From Cladosporium sp. IMV 00045 (taxonomy: Eukaryota; Ascomycota; Dothideomycetes; Cladosporiales; Cladosporiaceae), in the NCBI GenBank assembly GCA_001931905.2, contig MSJI02000891.1, positions 1 through 64,000 on the forward strand: a stretch of DNA of 64,000 nt, in the 5' to 3' direction. The notes below the pieces were generated by a model. The model made no database searches. It had not been told where the DNA came from and worked only from the letters and a program-made list of their open reading frames with translations. Position numbers and translations under genes: made by a program. Positions 1-11,127 of the stretch are shown here, piece after piece. Numbering within the stretch: the stretch's first letter is position 1; each line of letters starts with the position of its first letter.

Positions 1-541
1 TTTTACGCAATCGCCAGACATCACCTTACACATACGATTTTGTCTTTCTCTATCAGACAAAAGAGACACGGGGCGCGCCGGGAGCCAGAATGAAGCATTG
101 GCACGGCAATCCAGGCGAGGTTTCTTGGGGATATCCGCGATAATGCTGGGGTCTCCAGATCGATTTGATTGGTTGAGCCTATTTCTCCCAAGACTCTAGA
201 CACTAGGGTAGATAAGAAATCCTCCAGCCAGATGTTTTGCTCAGGTGTGGCAATTACTGTACGACGAATTCGGGGGCGCGAACATGAGACTTTATACTTT
301 GCACCCTGGTGGCCATCGCTATCGCTATCTCAACACGCATCTCCTATCGTCCGGTCCGACTCTTTCTAGGGCGTACAGATATGCACGACCTTATCTGTAA
401 ATCATGGCAATGGCGTGTAACGAGCAATGGTCGGAAGGTGTAGAAATAATGAATGTATAACGAGTGTTTGCTCGCCTTTGTTTTGTCTCGTCCATTCTCA
501 TCTCCATATCTTGTCCAAACACACGTCCCGATCTTGCAGAC

Positions 542-2250
542 ATGGGACGAACAAGCGAGAACGCAGTCGACATGGAACACGACTATGCCGTCGGTTCGAC
601 ATACGTCCCCGACCTAAACGACAAGGCAATGGAGAGACGCATTGTGCGCAAGATCGACATGCGCATTCTACCATTCATCTGTATCAGTTATCTCATCAAT
701 TACCTCGACCGAGTAAGTCTTGTATCGTCGCAATCGACAAAGCGTCGTGACTGACGAAGTCAATCCAGGTGAACCTTGGTAACGCCCGAACATTGAACAA
801 CGACACCCCCGAAGACAACATCGTCAACACACTCGATCTGACCGGAAACCGATACAACATCGCCGTCGCCGTGTTCTTCGTTCCATACGTCATCTTCGAG
901 GCTCCTAGCAACTTCGCCATGAAATACTTCTCGCCTTCGGTTTGGATAGGTCGCATCATGATAAGCTGGGGCATCATCACAATCTGCACTTCAGCAGTAC
1001 ACAACTTTGGAGGCCTTCTTGCCATTCGATTCTTTTTGGGTGTCGCGGAAGCCGGCTTCTTCCCGGGCTGCGTTATGTTTCTGTGTTACTGGTACAAGCC
1101 AGCGGAACGAGCCACACGTATGGCAATCTTCGCAGGATCTGTTGCCGTCGCTGGAGCGTTCAGTGGATTGTTGGCGTCAGGTATCTCTTTCTTGAACGGC
1201 AAAGCAAACCTGGCTGGTTGGGTAAGGAAATGAACCAATTCATCTCATCGTGAAGAGTGTGCTGACGCTTTCCAAGCAATGGCTTTTCATCCTCACTGGT
1301 ATCCCAGCCGTCTTGTTTGGCGCGATTGTCTGGAAATGGATGCCGGACTACCCACAAGACGCCAAATTCCTTACGGATGAAGAGCGCGCGTTCGCGGTTG
1401 CACGAATGGGCCCATTTGCTCCCCAAAAAGAAGACAAGACGTTCGATCTCAAGGTTGCGAAACAAACGTTGCTCGAGCCTCTCTTCTGGGTATACGCAAC
1501 ATCCTACTTCTTCATGGTCAACAGCCTCAACGCCTTCAGCTATTTCTCTCCGACCATCATTGCAAACCTCGGTTTCTCGGGATATGTGGCCCAGCTGCTG
1601 ACTGTGCCGCCAAACGTTTTGGCTCTCATCATCATCGTAGGAAACTGCGTTCACTCCGACTACTCGAAGGAGCGTATCGGTCATTCATTGGGAGCCCTCA
1701 TTTTCGTTGGCACAGGCTACCTGCTACTAGCGCTGTTGACCAACTGGATCGGCCGATATGTCGCGGTCTTCATGATTGCATGCACCAACGCCGCAGTTAT
1801 GCCATTCCTCGCCCACCGTACAGCTACCGTGTCGGGTTCCACCGCAACTGCTCTCGCGACCGGAGTCACAATCGCGTTCTCCAACTGCGGTGGCATCAGT
1901 GCGCCATTCCTATTTCCGGGATCGGACGGACCGAACTACCTCACAGGCAACGTAAGTCTTCGAATTCCCTCATTCAATCCACGTGTTTGGGACAATGTTG
2001 CTAACTGCAGTACTAGTGGACTGTGTTCGGCATGCTGTGTGCCACGTTTCTCATGGTCATCTACCTTGGTTTCAGGCTGGGAATCAGTTCAGAGTACCGT
2101 GACTTTGCGCCTGGAGCGCAGGAGCAATTGGCCCAAACCATTAGTGTTGAGGGCAAGATAGTGGATGAGGCGAGGGATTCGCGGGAGTTTCCATCTGCCA
2201 CGAGGAAGGAAGCGACCTCGGACTTCAAAGAGTCTCAGGGCAAGCAATGA
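542..2250 (+). CDS. MFS transporter, Dal5-like anion:cation symporter family
   Basis: Predicted plasma-membrane major facilitator of the allantoate/vitamin permease type, about 510 aa. Four exons join in frame: 542-712, 769-1221, 1277-1951, 2017-2250, with GTAAGT, GTAAGG and GTAAGT donors and AG acceptors. The soluble N-terminus is followed by the family start KIDMRILPFICISYLINYLDR-like with the first helix, then GVAEAGFFPG and CYWYKPAERATRMA in the loop 4/5 region, and the MPDYPQDAKFLTDEER central loop, all typical of the Dal5/Tna1 group. About twelve hydrophobic segments are visible by eye. The ATG at 542 is preferred because the frame upstream has no other ATG. The substrate cannot be told from sequence; organic anions, allantoate or a vitamin precursor are the family range. 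It stands alone, about 1.2 kb before a GMC oxidoreductase on the same strand. Confidence 0.9.
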
Positions 2251-3439
2251 TACCAACGGCCGCCATTCGAAACCGCATGTAGTCGGGGCTCTCACTGAAT
2301 AATGAAATGAATCTAGGCAAGGCTGTTCGCTTCCAAACTTTTTGCCGAGACAGTCGGTTCCGTAACTCTGGTACGAGAGATGTTCTGATGCTCCACATGT
2401 CTTGATTGCAATTATCGTTTCTGCCTCAAAAGGCGGTGGTGAGTCCCAGAACCAGTAATTTGGGTCAATTATAAATCCAGCATAAGCCTCAGCAAGCGCC
2501 CGGCCGTTATCTCGAACCCGGTACTAAGCCCGGAGCAGAACCGGTTCGCTACTTTCCTTCTAGCTTGGGCAGCATTGGTCGGCAAATGGTGTAGTAGCAC
2601 TAGATCTGGCGCCATACTTTGGGGGGTTTCATCCTGGTCGAAACGTGAAGTTCGTGCACGGAAGATTCCCTCCTTTACTTTGCCGACTTCTTCGCGGTCA
2701 CACGTCAAGATAGATGTCCCGGAATCTGAAGAATGCTGAACGGAAACTTGTCATGTCAGTGGCGAAGGGATATTGTCGAACCATGGTCGTTGAGGATGAC
2801 TGCGCCAACGTTACGGAGATGTTCCTTTGAAGAACATGACGCAGGCGGCTTCGGCGACATGTCGTGACTTTAGGGCCCACTTTAGATTGATTAGATTGAT
2901 TTTTTTTCGCAAAAGCTTGCGACTTCATGTGTTCCAGACAGCCTGCGGGCCCAGTTCCGTGAAACGACTAGGCCGTTGGCATTCTTCGCCTCCACCCCCT
3001 TCGCTTTCCACGTGCAATCAACGTGAACTTCATGGGCTTCTTTTTAGGTTCGGGCGCAGTAGGTTCGCTTTGACACCCCAACATCCCTGCTCTCGAGTCG
3101 GACACAAGGCCTTCTGGTACAATTCTCCGTCATCGCTAAGAAGTCGCTGGCGTTCGGCATGAGCAATCAGGCTGGGTAGCCAGGGTGTCGGTCCTTGAGT
3201 CGGTACAGTATTGAACACCTCTATAAGGCTCGTTCAGATTTTTCGTTTTGTTATAAGATGCAGTCGTCCTGCAATACAAATGCTCATTTTTAATACTTCA
3301 TTGATTTTACGACCTCATTGACCATTCCCTCCGCTGGCCGGTAAACAATCAACCACACTCATTTACCCTTCGTTCATTCTCAAATCACCTTCGAGTGACC
3401 CGCGCCGTTGATCGGACCTCTTTCGAAACATCACAGACC
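2251..3439. other. Intergenic, no gene seen
   Basis: This 1.2 kb holds the 3' flank of the transporter and the promoter of the GMC oxidoreductase. Only short unsupported frames occur. A GC-rich stretch near 2490-2560 has small inverted GAACCGG/CCGGTTC-type words but no tRNA fold that I can support. Confidence 0.5.
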
Positions 3440-5099
3440 ATGCACTTCACCAAAGTTCTCGGCTTTGCGGGCCTGGTCGCCGCTGCTGAGTACGACTACA
3501 TCATCGTTGGCGGTGGTCCATCTGGAATCATCGCAGCCGAAAGGTTGTCAGCCGAAGACAAGTCTGTCTTGCTGCTAGAGCGCGGTCAAGGCCCGACTGT
3601 CGACACTGGCGCGAATGTGACTCTTCCTTGGGACGACCAGTACACGGAGATCGACATCCCTGGTCTTTCGGCTTCCCTTGGAGCGTCTGACCTCTGGGGC
3701 CAGTACATCTGCGATGACACACCACCAATGGCTGCTTGCGTGCTGGGTGGCGGTACGACCGTGAACTACATGGTTTTTGTTCACCCATCTGACCACGACT
3801 TTGAGAAGTGGCCGAAAGGCTGGAAGTGGGAAGACATCGAGCCTGCTGCCGAGCGTTTGTATTCCCGCAACCCTGGTACCACTCTGCCATCCGCAGATGG
3901 CAAGCTCTACTCTCAAGGCCTTTACGAGTCGTTGTCAAAGGTCCTCGACAGGTTCAGATTCTCATCTGTTGACATGATCGAATCGCCCAACGAGAAGCAC
4001 GAGGTCTACAGCCACCCTTCGTGGAACATCAACGACCAACTCCGTGCTGGCCCTCTGCGCACCTACCTGCCTCACGCACAAGAGCGTGACAACTTCGAGC
4101 TTCGTCTAAACTCCAAGGTCATTCGTCTTCTTCGTGAGGGCTCCAAGGTCACTGGTGTTGAGCTCGAGGGCGGCCTGAACTCGACCGAGAAAATCTCTCT
4201 CAGCCCCAACGGTCGTGTTGTTCTCGCCGCTGGTGCCCTATCCAGCCCTCGCCTTCTCTGGAACTCTGGTATTGGTCGTGCCGAAGACATCGAAGCTGCT
4301 ATTGCAGGTGGCATTAACGTCCCCTCCAAGGACCAGTGGATCGACCTGCCCGTCGGAGAGGGTCTGATGGATCACCCCATTTTCTCCCTCTCGCTCAAGA
4401 CCAACGAGACCTTCGCTCCCATTGATTCGACGTCAATCCTTGACGGATCCGCACTCAAGTCCATCGAGAACTTTGAGGTCCAAAAGTCTGGCGACTTGAC
4501 CGAAGGCAAGCACGAGCTTATCTTCTTCACCTCTCGCGAGGGCTCCGATGGTCAAACCCGCTACTTCCAAGGCTCCTGCGCCATCGAAGACCAGGGTGTC
4601 TTCTCCATCAAGATCTACCTGACCCATGGCCTGACGTCTAGCGGAAGGCTCAGCCTCAACGAGACCCAGACCACCTACATCTCCGAGTCGCCATACCTTA
4701 CCACCGAGGGCGACAAAGAAACCGCACAGGCCTTTGTCTCAGAAATGCTTGAGAAGCTTCTTTCGCGCGGCACTGGCTACTCGCTCACCAAGTCCACCAA
4801 CGTCACTTCCATCATTGAGAACCTTTCCGGAGGCAACCACTTCGTCGGCTCGACTAAGATGGGCTCTGACAGCGGTCTTCAGAACGGCACTGCCGTTGTC
4901 GACCTCAACGCACAGGTTTACGGCACCGACAACCTCGTAAGTACAGTAATCTTGGCTGATTATCAAGAACAAGACTGACATTCTACAGTTCATCGTCGAT
5001 GCCGGCATCCACCCTGACCTTTCAACTGGTAACATCCAGACCATCGTCATGGTCGGAGCTGAGGCTGCTGTCGCCAAAATTCTGGCGTCTGAGAACTAG
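3440..5099 (+). CDS. GMC oxidoreductase, cellobiose-dehydrogenase-like flavoprotein domain
   Basis: FAD-dependent glucose-methanol-choline oxidoreductase of 535 aa, probably secreted. Exons are 3440-4936 and 4989-5099 with a 52 nt intron. The ATG at 3440 opens a short hydrophobic leader (MHFTKVLGFAGLVAAA) directly followed by the Rossmann motif GGGPSG and the acidic ribose contact in LLLERG. The C-terminal part has GGNHFVGSTKMG, where the NH pair matches the catalytic His region of the family, and DAGIHPDLSTGN, matching the second conserved His/Asn block. The substrate loop reads like the flavin domain of cellobiose dehydrogenases (HPSDHDFEKWPKGW). The haem domain and a cellulose-binding module are absent, so it is a stand-alone flavoprotein. 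The substrate (sugar or alcohol) is not predictable. The family-level call is firm; the secretion call is inferred from the leader. Confidence 0.9.
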
Positions 5100-6116
5100 A
5101 CTTCGCTAGTTTTGGAGATGAAACATGCTTCAAAACAGACGCTTTACATAAGATAGGCACGCTAGGTATACAAAGGCTTTGGGCATGTAATGCAGTCTTC
5201 CACGTATATACTGAGCCGTCGTTACAATTGTAATGAACCTATCTTGGAATAATGCGTCTATCTTGATTATTGCAACTGCAACCGATGACGGCATACAGAG
5301 TAAACCCTATAAGACTATACAGCTCCTTATTTGGGTTTTAGAGGAAAGAGATGGTGCTGCAGATTCTATTCAAGATTTGAATGGACATCATTGTTCCGAT
5401 CACTAGCTGCGCCGCGCTCAAGGTCTCGTATCAATTCCAAAAATGCCAATACAAATGTCAAAGGTTTTGCCTTTCTCGAATGGCTGGAGAACGGTCCTAA
5501 CTACTAGGAAATGAAATGACCTGCTGTGCAATTGTCTCGGTGTTTGAATGGGTGTCTTGTAATCCAACAGTCCACCGCCAAGTGAGACGCAAAGGTGATG
5601 AATCGGGTCACGCTTACGTAGAAGAGATGGACGTGTATGAGTTGTAACGACGCCGTCAGTTGCACGCTGTGCGTTCGATATAGTCACGTCAGAACCAATA
5701 AGTTGAGTGGCCCAGCCACGTTGAACGAGAGCGAATGATACCCTTAGCAATGCAAACATGGCCAGAAGAGCTTGTTATACAGACAATGGTTTCGAGTGAG
5801 CACATAGTTACGCCAACTTTGCCACGAGAGAGCGAACCAGATCTACAACGGTCGATCGGCTTGCTTTTCCAAGATAACTTACACACCAACAATGCCACTG
5901 GGATTCCCAGCTAGAGGTCCCAAGGGCGATCGTCCAGTCGATCGTTGGCGACGGTAATAGGTATTGGGGTCTGCATTGAACCTAGACGATGCTAGAGTAT
6001 AACCGCTAGGTGGAACAAGCCAGAAACGCTGCTGCGTATATACAGGGTAAAAAGACATCGAAAACATCATTTCATTCTGCTATCCGCTTCATCTACCGAG
6101 TGACGCCAGCGCTCGA
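5100..6116. other. Intergenic between convergent genes
   Basis: Contains the 3' flanks of the GMC gene (+) and the NTF2-like gene (-). No convincing ORF, RNA gene or repeat is visible. Confidence 0.5.
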
Positions 6117-6808
6117 CTATTCATGGATCTCTTTGTAGATGTCGGTATAGATGATGTAACTACCGGGCTTGTCAGACACTGGCTTCAAGACAAACGTCCT
6201 GGCAAATGGAATCGAATACGGCTGGTGATAGTTATAATTAGCCAGCACAATAGGTCTTAGTAGCTCTTCTACCAGGGCTACTAGGGTACAGTCGAAAACT
6301 ACCGTAAGATCGCCGGTGACCTGCATGACGATGTCGCCTCCGGAAGCAGGCTGTGAATCCATGCTTTTAATCACGCTGGCTGCGTTCGATGCCGATTCCT
6401 GTTGCGAAATAAGCTCCAGCTGGAATGAATATACAGCAATTTACAGGATGATCTTACCTTGAAGAATTCAACAATGTGTTCCGATCCTTTGATGGGCTGG
6501 CTGCCCCATAAGAGCGTCGACTCCGTCGACTAGCAACATTGTCAGCGTGTGCGAGTGGACCTCTCCCGTTAGTGCATACATACATAAAAGTCTTTCAATC
6601 CATCTCGAAAGCTGTTGTAGAGCTTGAAGTAATCTCGCATAAGCTTATCTGTTACACAAAAGGCACAGTCAGATGAGTCAGGAATGGGCATAATCGCTGT
6701 TTCGTCTTGCGACCTCAGCTTACTGCTTATGCTTTCGTAGTCTGTCAAGAACGGGCTGTCAGCAACAACGAGATGTGGAAATGATGTTCAATGCCTACCA
6801 GAGGTCAT
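6117..6808 (-). CDS. NTF2-like protein, p15/NXT-related
   Basis: Four short exons read in frame on the minus strand: 6808-6799, 6741-6584, 6529-6458 and 6419-6117, giving 180 aa. Introns are 57, 54 and only 38 nt, each GT..AG. The fold signature is YFKLYNSFRDGLKDFY, then STLLWGSQPIKGSEHIVEFF, then SMDSQPASGGDIVMQVTGDL and PFARTFVLKP, which follows the order of NTF2/p15 domains (helix, LxWNG-like strand, IxxFF helix, beta sheet). p15 (NXT1) and fungal relatives act as mRNA-export cofactors or as soluble NTF2-domain proteins. A stretch of about 25-30 residues between GDL and PFART is longer than usual and could be a loop or an unspliced intron. The family is likely; the exact role is not established. 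Confidence 0.75.
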
Positions 6809-7273
6809 CTTGGAGGTCGTATAATTCGAAGCCGGTGTTGGTCTCTTTCGGTGGTGGACTTTGTTTGTGCACATGGACGGCGAGCTACATAGCTTTATAC
6901 TACTCAGCTAGCAAAGAGGTAGAGTCCCCATGCCCAATTTGAACACGTATGCCTATATGCCATGCTGCTAATTGATATGATAACAGACAAGCAATGCCTG
7001 TAACAGGAAAACGCAAACAGCTCCTGCATATGCAAGTGACTCCTGCACAATGCGTTGGTCCCACGGGCACGTTATCGTAACTATGATCGGTGCGCTCAGA
7101 ATCTCCAACACAATGCAAAAATCAAAGTTTGCGTCCGCATTTATGTGTATGCATGAAAACGATATTACAGCTGATAAATCTTCTAATCAACGCATTGGCC
7201 CGTCATCATTGCTACACCGACTGATATGTTATGAATGCAGTACAATATTGGCTTTCTGTTTTTTCCAGCAAAA
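6809..7273. other. Intergenic, nothing seen
   Basis: Promoter side of the NTF2-like gene and AT-rich spacer. No supported ORF or RNA. Confidence 0.4.
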
Positions 7274-7486
7274 TCAGATAGAATCGTTGAAGACTACGAT
7301 GCCTGATAAATAGATGTAAATGACGTGAATGTTGCAGGCAATCATGTGGCGCGGTAGGAAGCCGAAGGACCCGAGATATACATAGAGAACGGCCAACAGA
7401 ACATTGAACCATACGGCCCAGCGAGCGAAGCTGGTTCGGAGGTCGCGAACGCGTCTTGCGCGTTCGCGAAGATCAGCCTCTGCCAT
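7274..7486 (-). CDS. Hypothetical 70-aa membrane protein
   Basis: A small frame starting at an ATG in good context (CGACCATGG at 7484-7486). It begins with a charged segment (ADLRERARRVRDLR) followed by two hydrophobic stretches, WAVWFNVLLAVLYVYLGSFG and HVIYIYLSGIVVF. No family is recognised. The amphipathic start plus paired helices looks protein-like, but the frame is short and no homolog is present in the window. It may be a tail exon of a larger minus-strand gene. Confidence 0.3.
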   Translation of the reverse strand: MAEADLRERARRVRDLRTSFARWAVWFNVLLAVLYVYLGSFGFLPRHMIACNIHVIYIYLSGIVVFNDSI

Positions 7487-7883
7487 GGTCGGTTTAGTAA
7501 AGGATAGGTATTCAATGGTGGCAAGAAAAGTGCTGCTTTTAAGCGTCGATTGATTAGCAGGGGACAACTTGTCGGATGACGATATTTAGATGAGCCTGTA
7601 GGAGAGGAAATGGCCTCTCCGTAAGTGACCTTGGAAGGCGGAGGCAAGCATGTAATCGTATGAAAAGACGGTGCTCAGTGCAGCGAAAATAGCGAAGCTC
7701 AACAAACCTCGTAGTCCTCTGATGTGGAGTTTCAAGGGTCGAGCGTTCCTTTTTGGGGGTTTAGGCTTGATGTTTACATTTTGCGTTTTGAAATTTCGAT
7801 AATTCTCAGCGTCCGTCGAGAAGGCGGAGCATATAGTTGTGTGAAGGACAAATATGACAGGTGGTATGGCAAAAAGACAAAAA

Positions 7884-8002
7884 ACATACAACAGGCGGGA
7901 TTCCCAGATGGTCACCCACTCTAGTACTAGTCGCCCGGTTCAGTGCTTATGTATGGCAGAGCGGACGGGATGCCCAGTTTTCACTGACCTATGGTCGTAT
8001 GT
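7884..8002 (-). rRNA. rrn5: 5S ribosomal RNA gene
   Basis: The minus strand from 8002 to 7884 reads as a full fungal 5S rRNA of about 119 nt. It opens ACATACGACCATAGG, contains the core CATCCCGTCCGCTCTGCC and the internal control region ending AAGCACTGAACCGGG, then GAGTGGGTGACCATCTGGG, and closes CCTGTTGTATGT. The two ends pair as helix I (ACATAC with GTATGT). A T-run (TTTTTTG) follows immediately on the minus strand as a Pol III terminator. Dispersed single 5S genes are normal in filamentous ascomycetes. One apparent peptide frame (7586-7915) starts inside this RNA and is therefore doubtful. Confidence 0.93.
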
Positions 8003-8180
8003 ATCTATTTCTGTGCTCAATGCAAATATATGCACCAAAAAATTATTACAGGGCCCCGAGTGCATGGTCGATGATCGACAGCCACAGACTTCACCTCACC
8101 AATCCACGAATTGTTCACTGTGTCGCCCGAAGTTTACGCACCGGCCCAATCGTCTGCGATATGGTCATACAGACAGCGGT

Positions 8181-8216
8181 GTTAGTAGTCACCGGCTCAG
8201 TGCTTCTGCTTGGCAA
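8181..8216 (-). repeat. Possible 5S rRNA gene relic
   Basis: The minus strand here reads GCCAAGCAGAAGCACTGAG and continues CCGGTGACTACTAAC. It aligns with the middle of the 5S gene (GCCATACATAAGCACTGAA then CCGGGCGACTAGTAC) at roughly three of four bases. No 5' or 3' end of a 5S is found around it, so it would be a degraded fragment about 180 bp from the intact gene. The match is short and could be chance. Confidence 0.35.
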
Positions 8217-8237
8217 ACTCGTTGAATGAGAGGCGTT

Positions 8238-10128
8238 CTATGTGAAAGGTAACTTGCAACTGCAATCCGTATGGGGTGCGTGGAGCTCGTAAGGACTGGA
8301 TCCAGAATCGTCTACCGGTGTGGGATTCGATTTGAAGGGTTTGAAGACCTCTGTTGAGCACGTAAGTCACTGTAGCAGATGTCGTACCGCGATCGGGACT
8401 CACGATATACGGAATGAGCGGAATCGACGTAGAGAGGAGCCCAAACGGCCACAGCAAGTATTTGCCCAAGTGTCCAGCTACCCGACTCTGTTTGCCATAA
8501 TAGCCGGCAAAGCGTTACTGCTGTGTATAGAGTCCCAGCTAGAGCGTATATTTCTAAAAGGGGGAGCATATGCCTACGAAAGGTCTTGCAACGCCTGCCG
8601 TACCTCTGCGCACACAAGAACAATGCGACGCAGATAGGTGCTGATCCGAAACCGACAAACAGCATCTGTGCATCTCCTCCAACTGATCCGCGAAGCTCAA
8701 TTGAAGAGAACTCAGTGTCGACGCAAAAGCCCATTGGATTTGCTCCGCCACATTCTTGCAGATGACGACCAGAGTACTGGAGCTGATCAGGACCGAGTTC
8801 AGCTGTATAGACCTTTAATAAAGGACCGTAAGAAATAGCAATAGCACAGCAGGATAAGGCTAAGATGAACCAGTCCAGCTGACCCTGGATTCTATGCAGT
8901 GTCAGAAGAATCAAGGCGATTGTGTAGCCACCCATGGCGCCAATGGGTTGCAAAAACGCCATGCCAATCTGCAATTGCTGAGCCGTAACAGCGCCGAGCC
9001 ATGAGATGTTATGAATTGCGACGAGGCCGACTATTTGCATCGATATCGAGAAGAAAACTTGCGTCTTGTGGAATTCGAACACTGCTTTACCGAAAGTAGT
9101 GTCAAGGGCTGAAGAAACGTGCTGCAATATAGGTCGCCTTGCCTCGATGTCGATTTCATCGCCGTCGAGCGTCGATGTCCAGTAGGACCGCAGGTCGCTC
9201 AACGCAGAGCTCAATGATCTTGACTGCCAATAGGGTCGTAATCTGGAGGTCAGGTCACGAACAACTCGGGCTAACGTCCGGGTCCAGAGAATATATGCCC
9301 AGGCGACCATTACGATAACAATTTGCTGCAAAAATGACGCCAACACCTACACCGACAAGCGTTGAAAGTTAGTCAACATGTATCAAGTAGGGGTGAATCG
9401 CTTACACCAGGACCTCCAATATCTCCATTTATGGAAAACGGTCCTATGCGACAGAAATCCCAATCAAAGACCTGGCTCTGCATTAGCGATACCACATCAA
9501 ATAGCAAACTTTACTTGATACACACAAGCTCTTGACATTGATAGGCTGTGGGATCGCCACAACGGAGGTCGGTAGGATACATCAAATCCACGTGGACACA
9601 TTCGCTGTGTCGTGGATCAGAATACACCTCAGCGCAAAATGCTCTTGTACAGCTGTTCACCACCAGAGATGAGGTTCCCCAAGGCATCTCAGCCAGTGGC
9701 TCGTTATTGGAGACCCATTCTGAGATATTGAATGCCTCCAGGTCAGATCGGGCGCCATAAATCTCATACTTTTCCAAAAGACCGACAGGCTCTTCCAGGA
9801 GCCAGCCTTGTGCTGCAGATAGAGCTACAAGAGGATTTATCAAGCAATTCTGGAGTGTGAACATGGCGGTGGTGGAGTTCCAGAGCATGGTGGGTCCGAT
9901 TTCCTCGTCCATACAGGCAGCAGTGCAGTTCCATGAATCGTTCGCACGACAGCCGCTTTCCCATAAGAAGACCGTATTGCTTGCAGGCGGCGGCGAGGCC
10001 TCATACTGGCTACCAAGCTTTCCGGCCGCGTCGTATTTTGCATCGTCGAAGGTATACCTGGCAGAAAATGTCGAAGGTCCAGACTGTTCTCGCAGTGTGA
10101 GTGATGCGATGGAAGAAGAGGATGGCAT
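8238..10128 (-). CDS. Receptor-like seven-helix membrane protein with Cys-rich ectodomain, paralog A
   Basis: Unrecognised family. Exons 10128-9515, 9475-9406, 9346-8404 and 8350-8238 join in frame (579 aa from this ATG). The frame is open for about 60 nt further upstream, so the true start may lie in an earlier exon. The N-terminal ~200 residues look extracellular: several N-glycosylation sequons and conserved Cys, including ESGC, WNCTAACMDEE and QNCLINPL. Next comes FCRIGPFSINGDIGGPGVL, leading into seven hydrophobic segments (for example GVLASFLQQIVIVMVAWAYIL and WTLGQILAVAVWAP). A hydrophilic tail follows. The next gene upstream on the same strand (11128-13032) has the same exon plan and motifs, so the two are tandem paralogs. 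Topology resembles a cell-surface receptor, but no ligand or G-protein motif is identified. Confidence 0.75.
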
Positions 10129-11127
10129 GGCGGTACTGGCAGAGTAGGAGCGGTAGACGAACGTACATGGGAAGAAGCTGGCAGGCTCGTTATATGTCGC
10201 TTTAGATCATTCCGTCAGCTGCTAAAGGTTTCGATCACATCGAGATCAGCTGAGACTCTCGCCATTGCCCACACGAACTGTGGAGTTGGTCGCTTGTAAG
10301 ATCGGCTTGCATGGTGGCGTCTTCAACAAGTACAGTATACCGGAGGCGGGAGGCTGTGAGCGAACAAGGCTGAAAGCGTTGGGTCTTTGTCGAAGGACCG
10401 AGACGAAACAATTACAGGCTCAAACTCAAGTGGAGAGCGGGCGCTCAGTTAGCGATGTCAAACGAGATTCGATATTGTTTTTTCCGCGTACAAGCTACTG
10501 TTGATCGTGCTGTAGTAGGAAATCATCTTGATGAAATAGTAGAGCTGACCGTCAGCCTCTTGCCCGTTGATCGCTTCTTGAACGGACTGAGGTTGGATGA
10601 CACCCGGCTGTGTGGGCTACGCGAGTATCCTACCGATCTGAACGGACTACGTATTGGTACATTGCCCTCCACGACTTTCACATGCTCATCATTGATTACC
10701 AGCTCCGTCTCTCGGAAGTTTGTTGAGGCAGGTGGCTCGATATGACTCGACGCCGCAGCCAGTTGGCATAATGGTCTTCCCTGCTTTAATCTCAGACCCA
10801 TGCCCACCAACAGACCTTGCAGATAGTAGAGTGCGGGAGCTGCTACACTTACGTGGCTGATTTACTAGGTGGGCGTTCGCAAGGGCCCCCAACGGTAATA
10901 CTGCAACCGTCCAGACCCGATATTGACTGTTGATCGTGATTGCCTCGCCGGGGTAATTGGTTCGTCGACATTACTTGAGACATACCAATCGTTCAGCCAC
11001 TTCCTACGTCGCCAGCCCACATTGTCATAACCCACTTTGTTCGGAATCTGCTCTCAAACCACGTCGTTAACCGGAGCTGTCGGAGCTTGAGCAGTGTCGA
11101 CGCTAGACAAATGAGTATGTTGGCTAT
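10129..11127 (-). other. Spacer with possible unresolved 5' exons of paralog A
   Basis: Between the two tandem membrane-protein genes. The minus strand holds a hydrophobic segment VWTVAVLPLGALANAHLV (about 10925-10870) followed by GTAAGT and, after an AG near 10825, an open frame to 10523 that is basic and Ser-rich (SVGYSRSPHSRVSSNLSPFK). These could be upstream exons of paralog A or a remnant of a third copy. I could not join them in frame to 10128. Confidence 0.35.

Noticed and set aside
7586..7915. 109-aa membrane protein starting at 7915
   Set aside because: Its start codon and first residues are encoded by the 3' end of the 5S rRNA gene.
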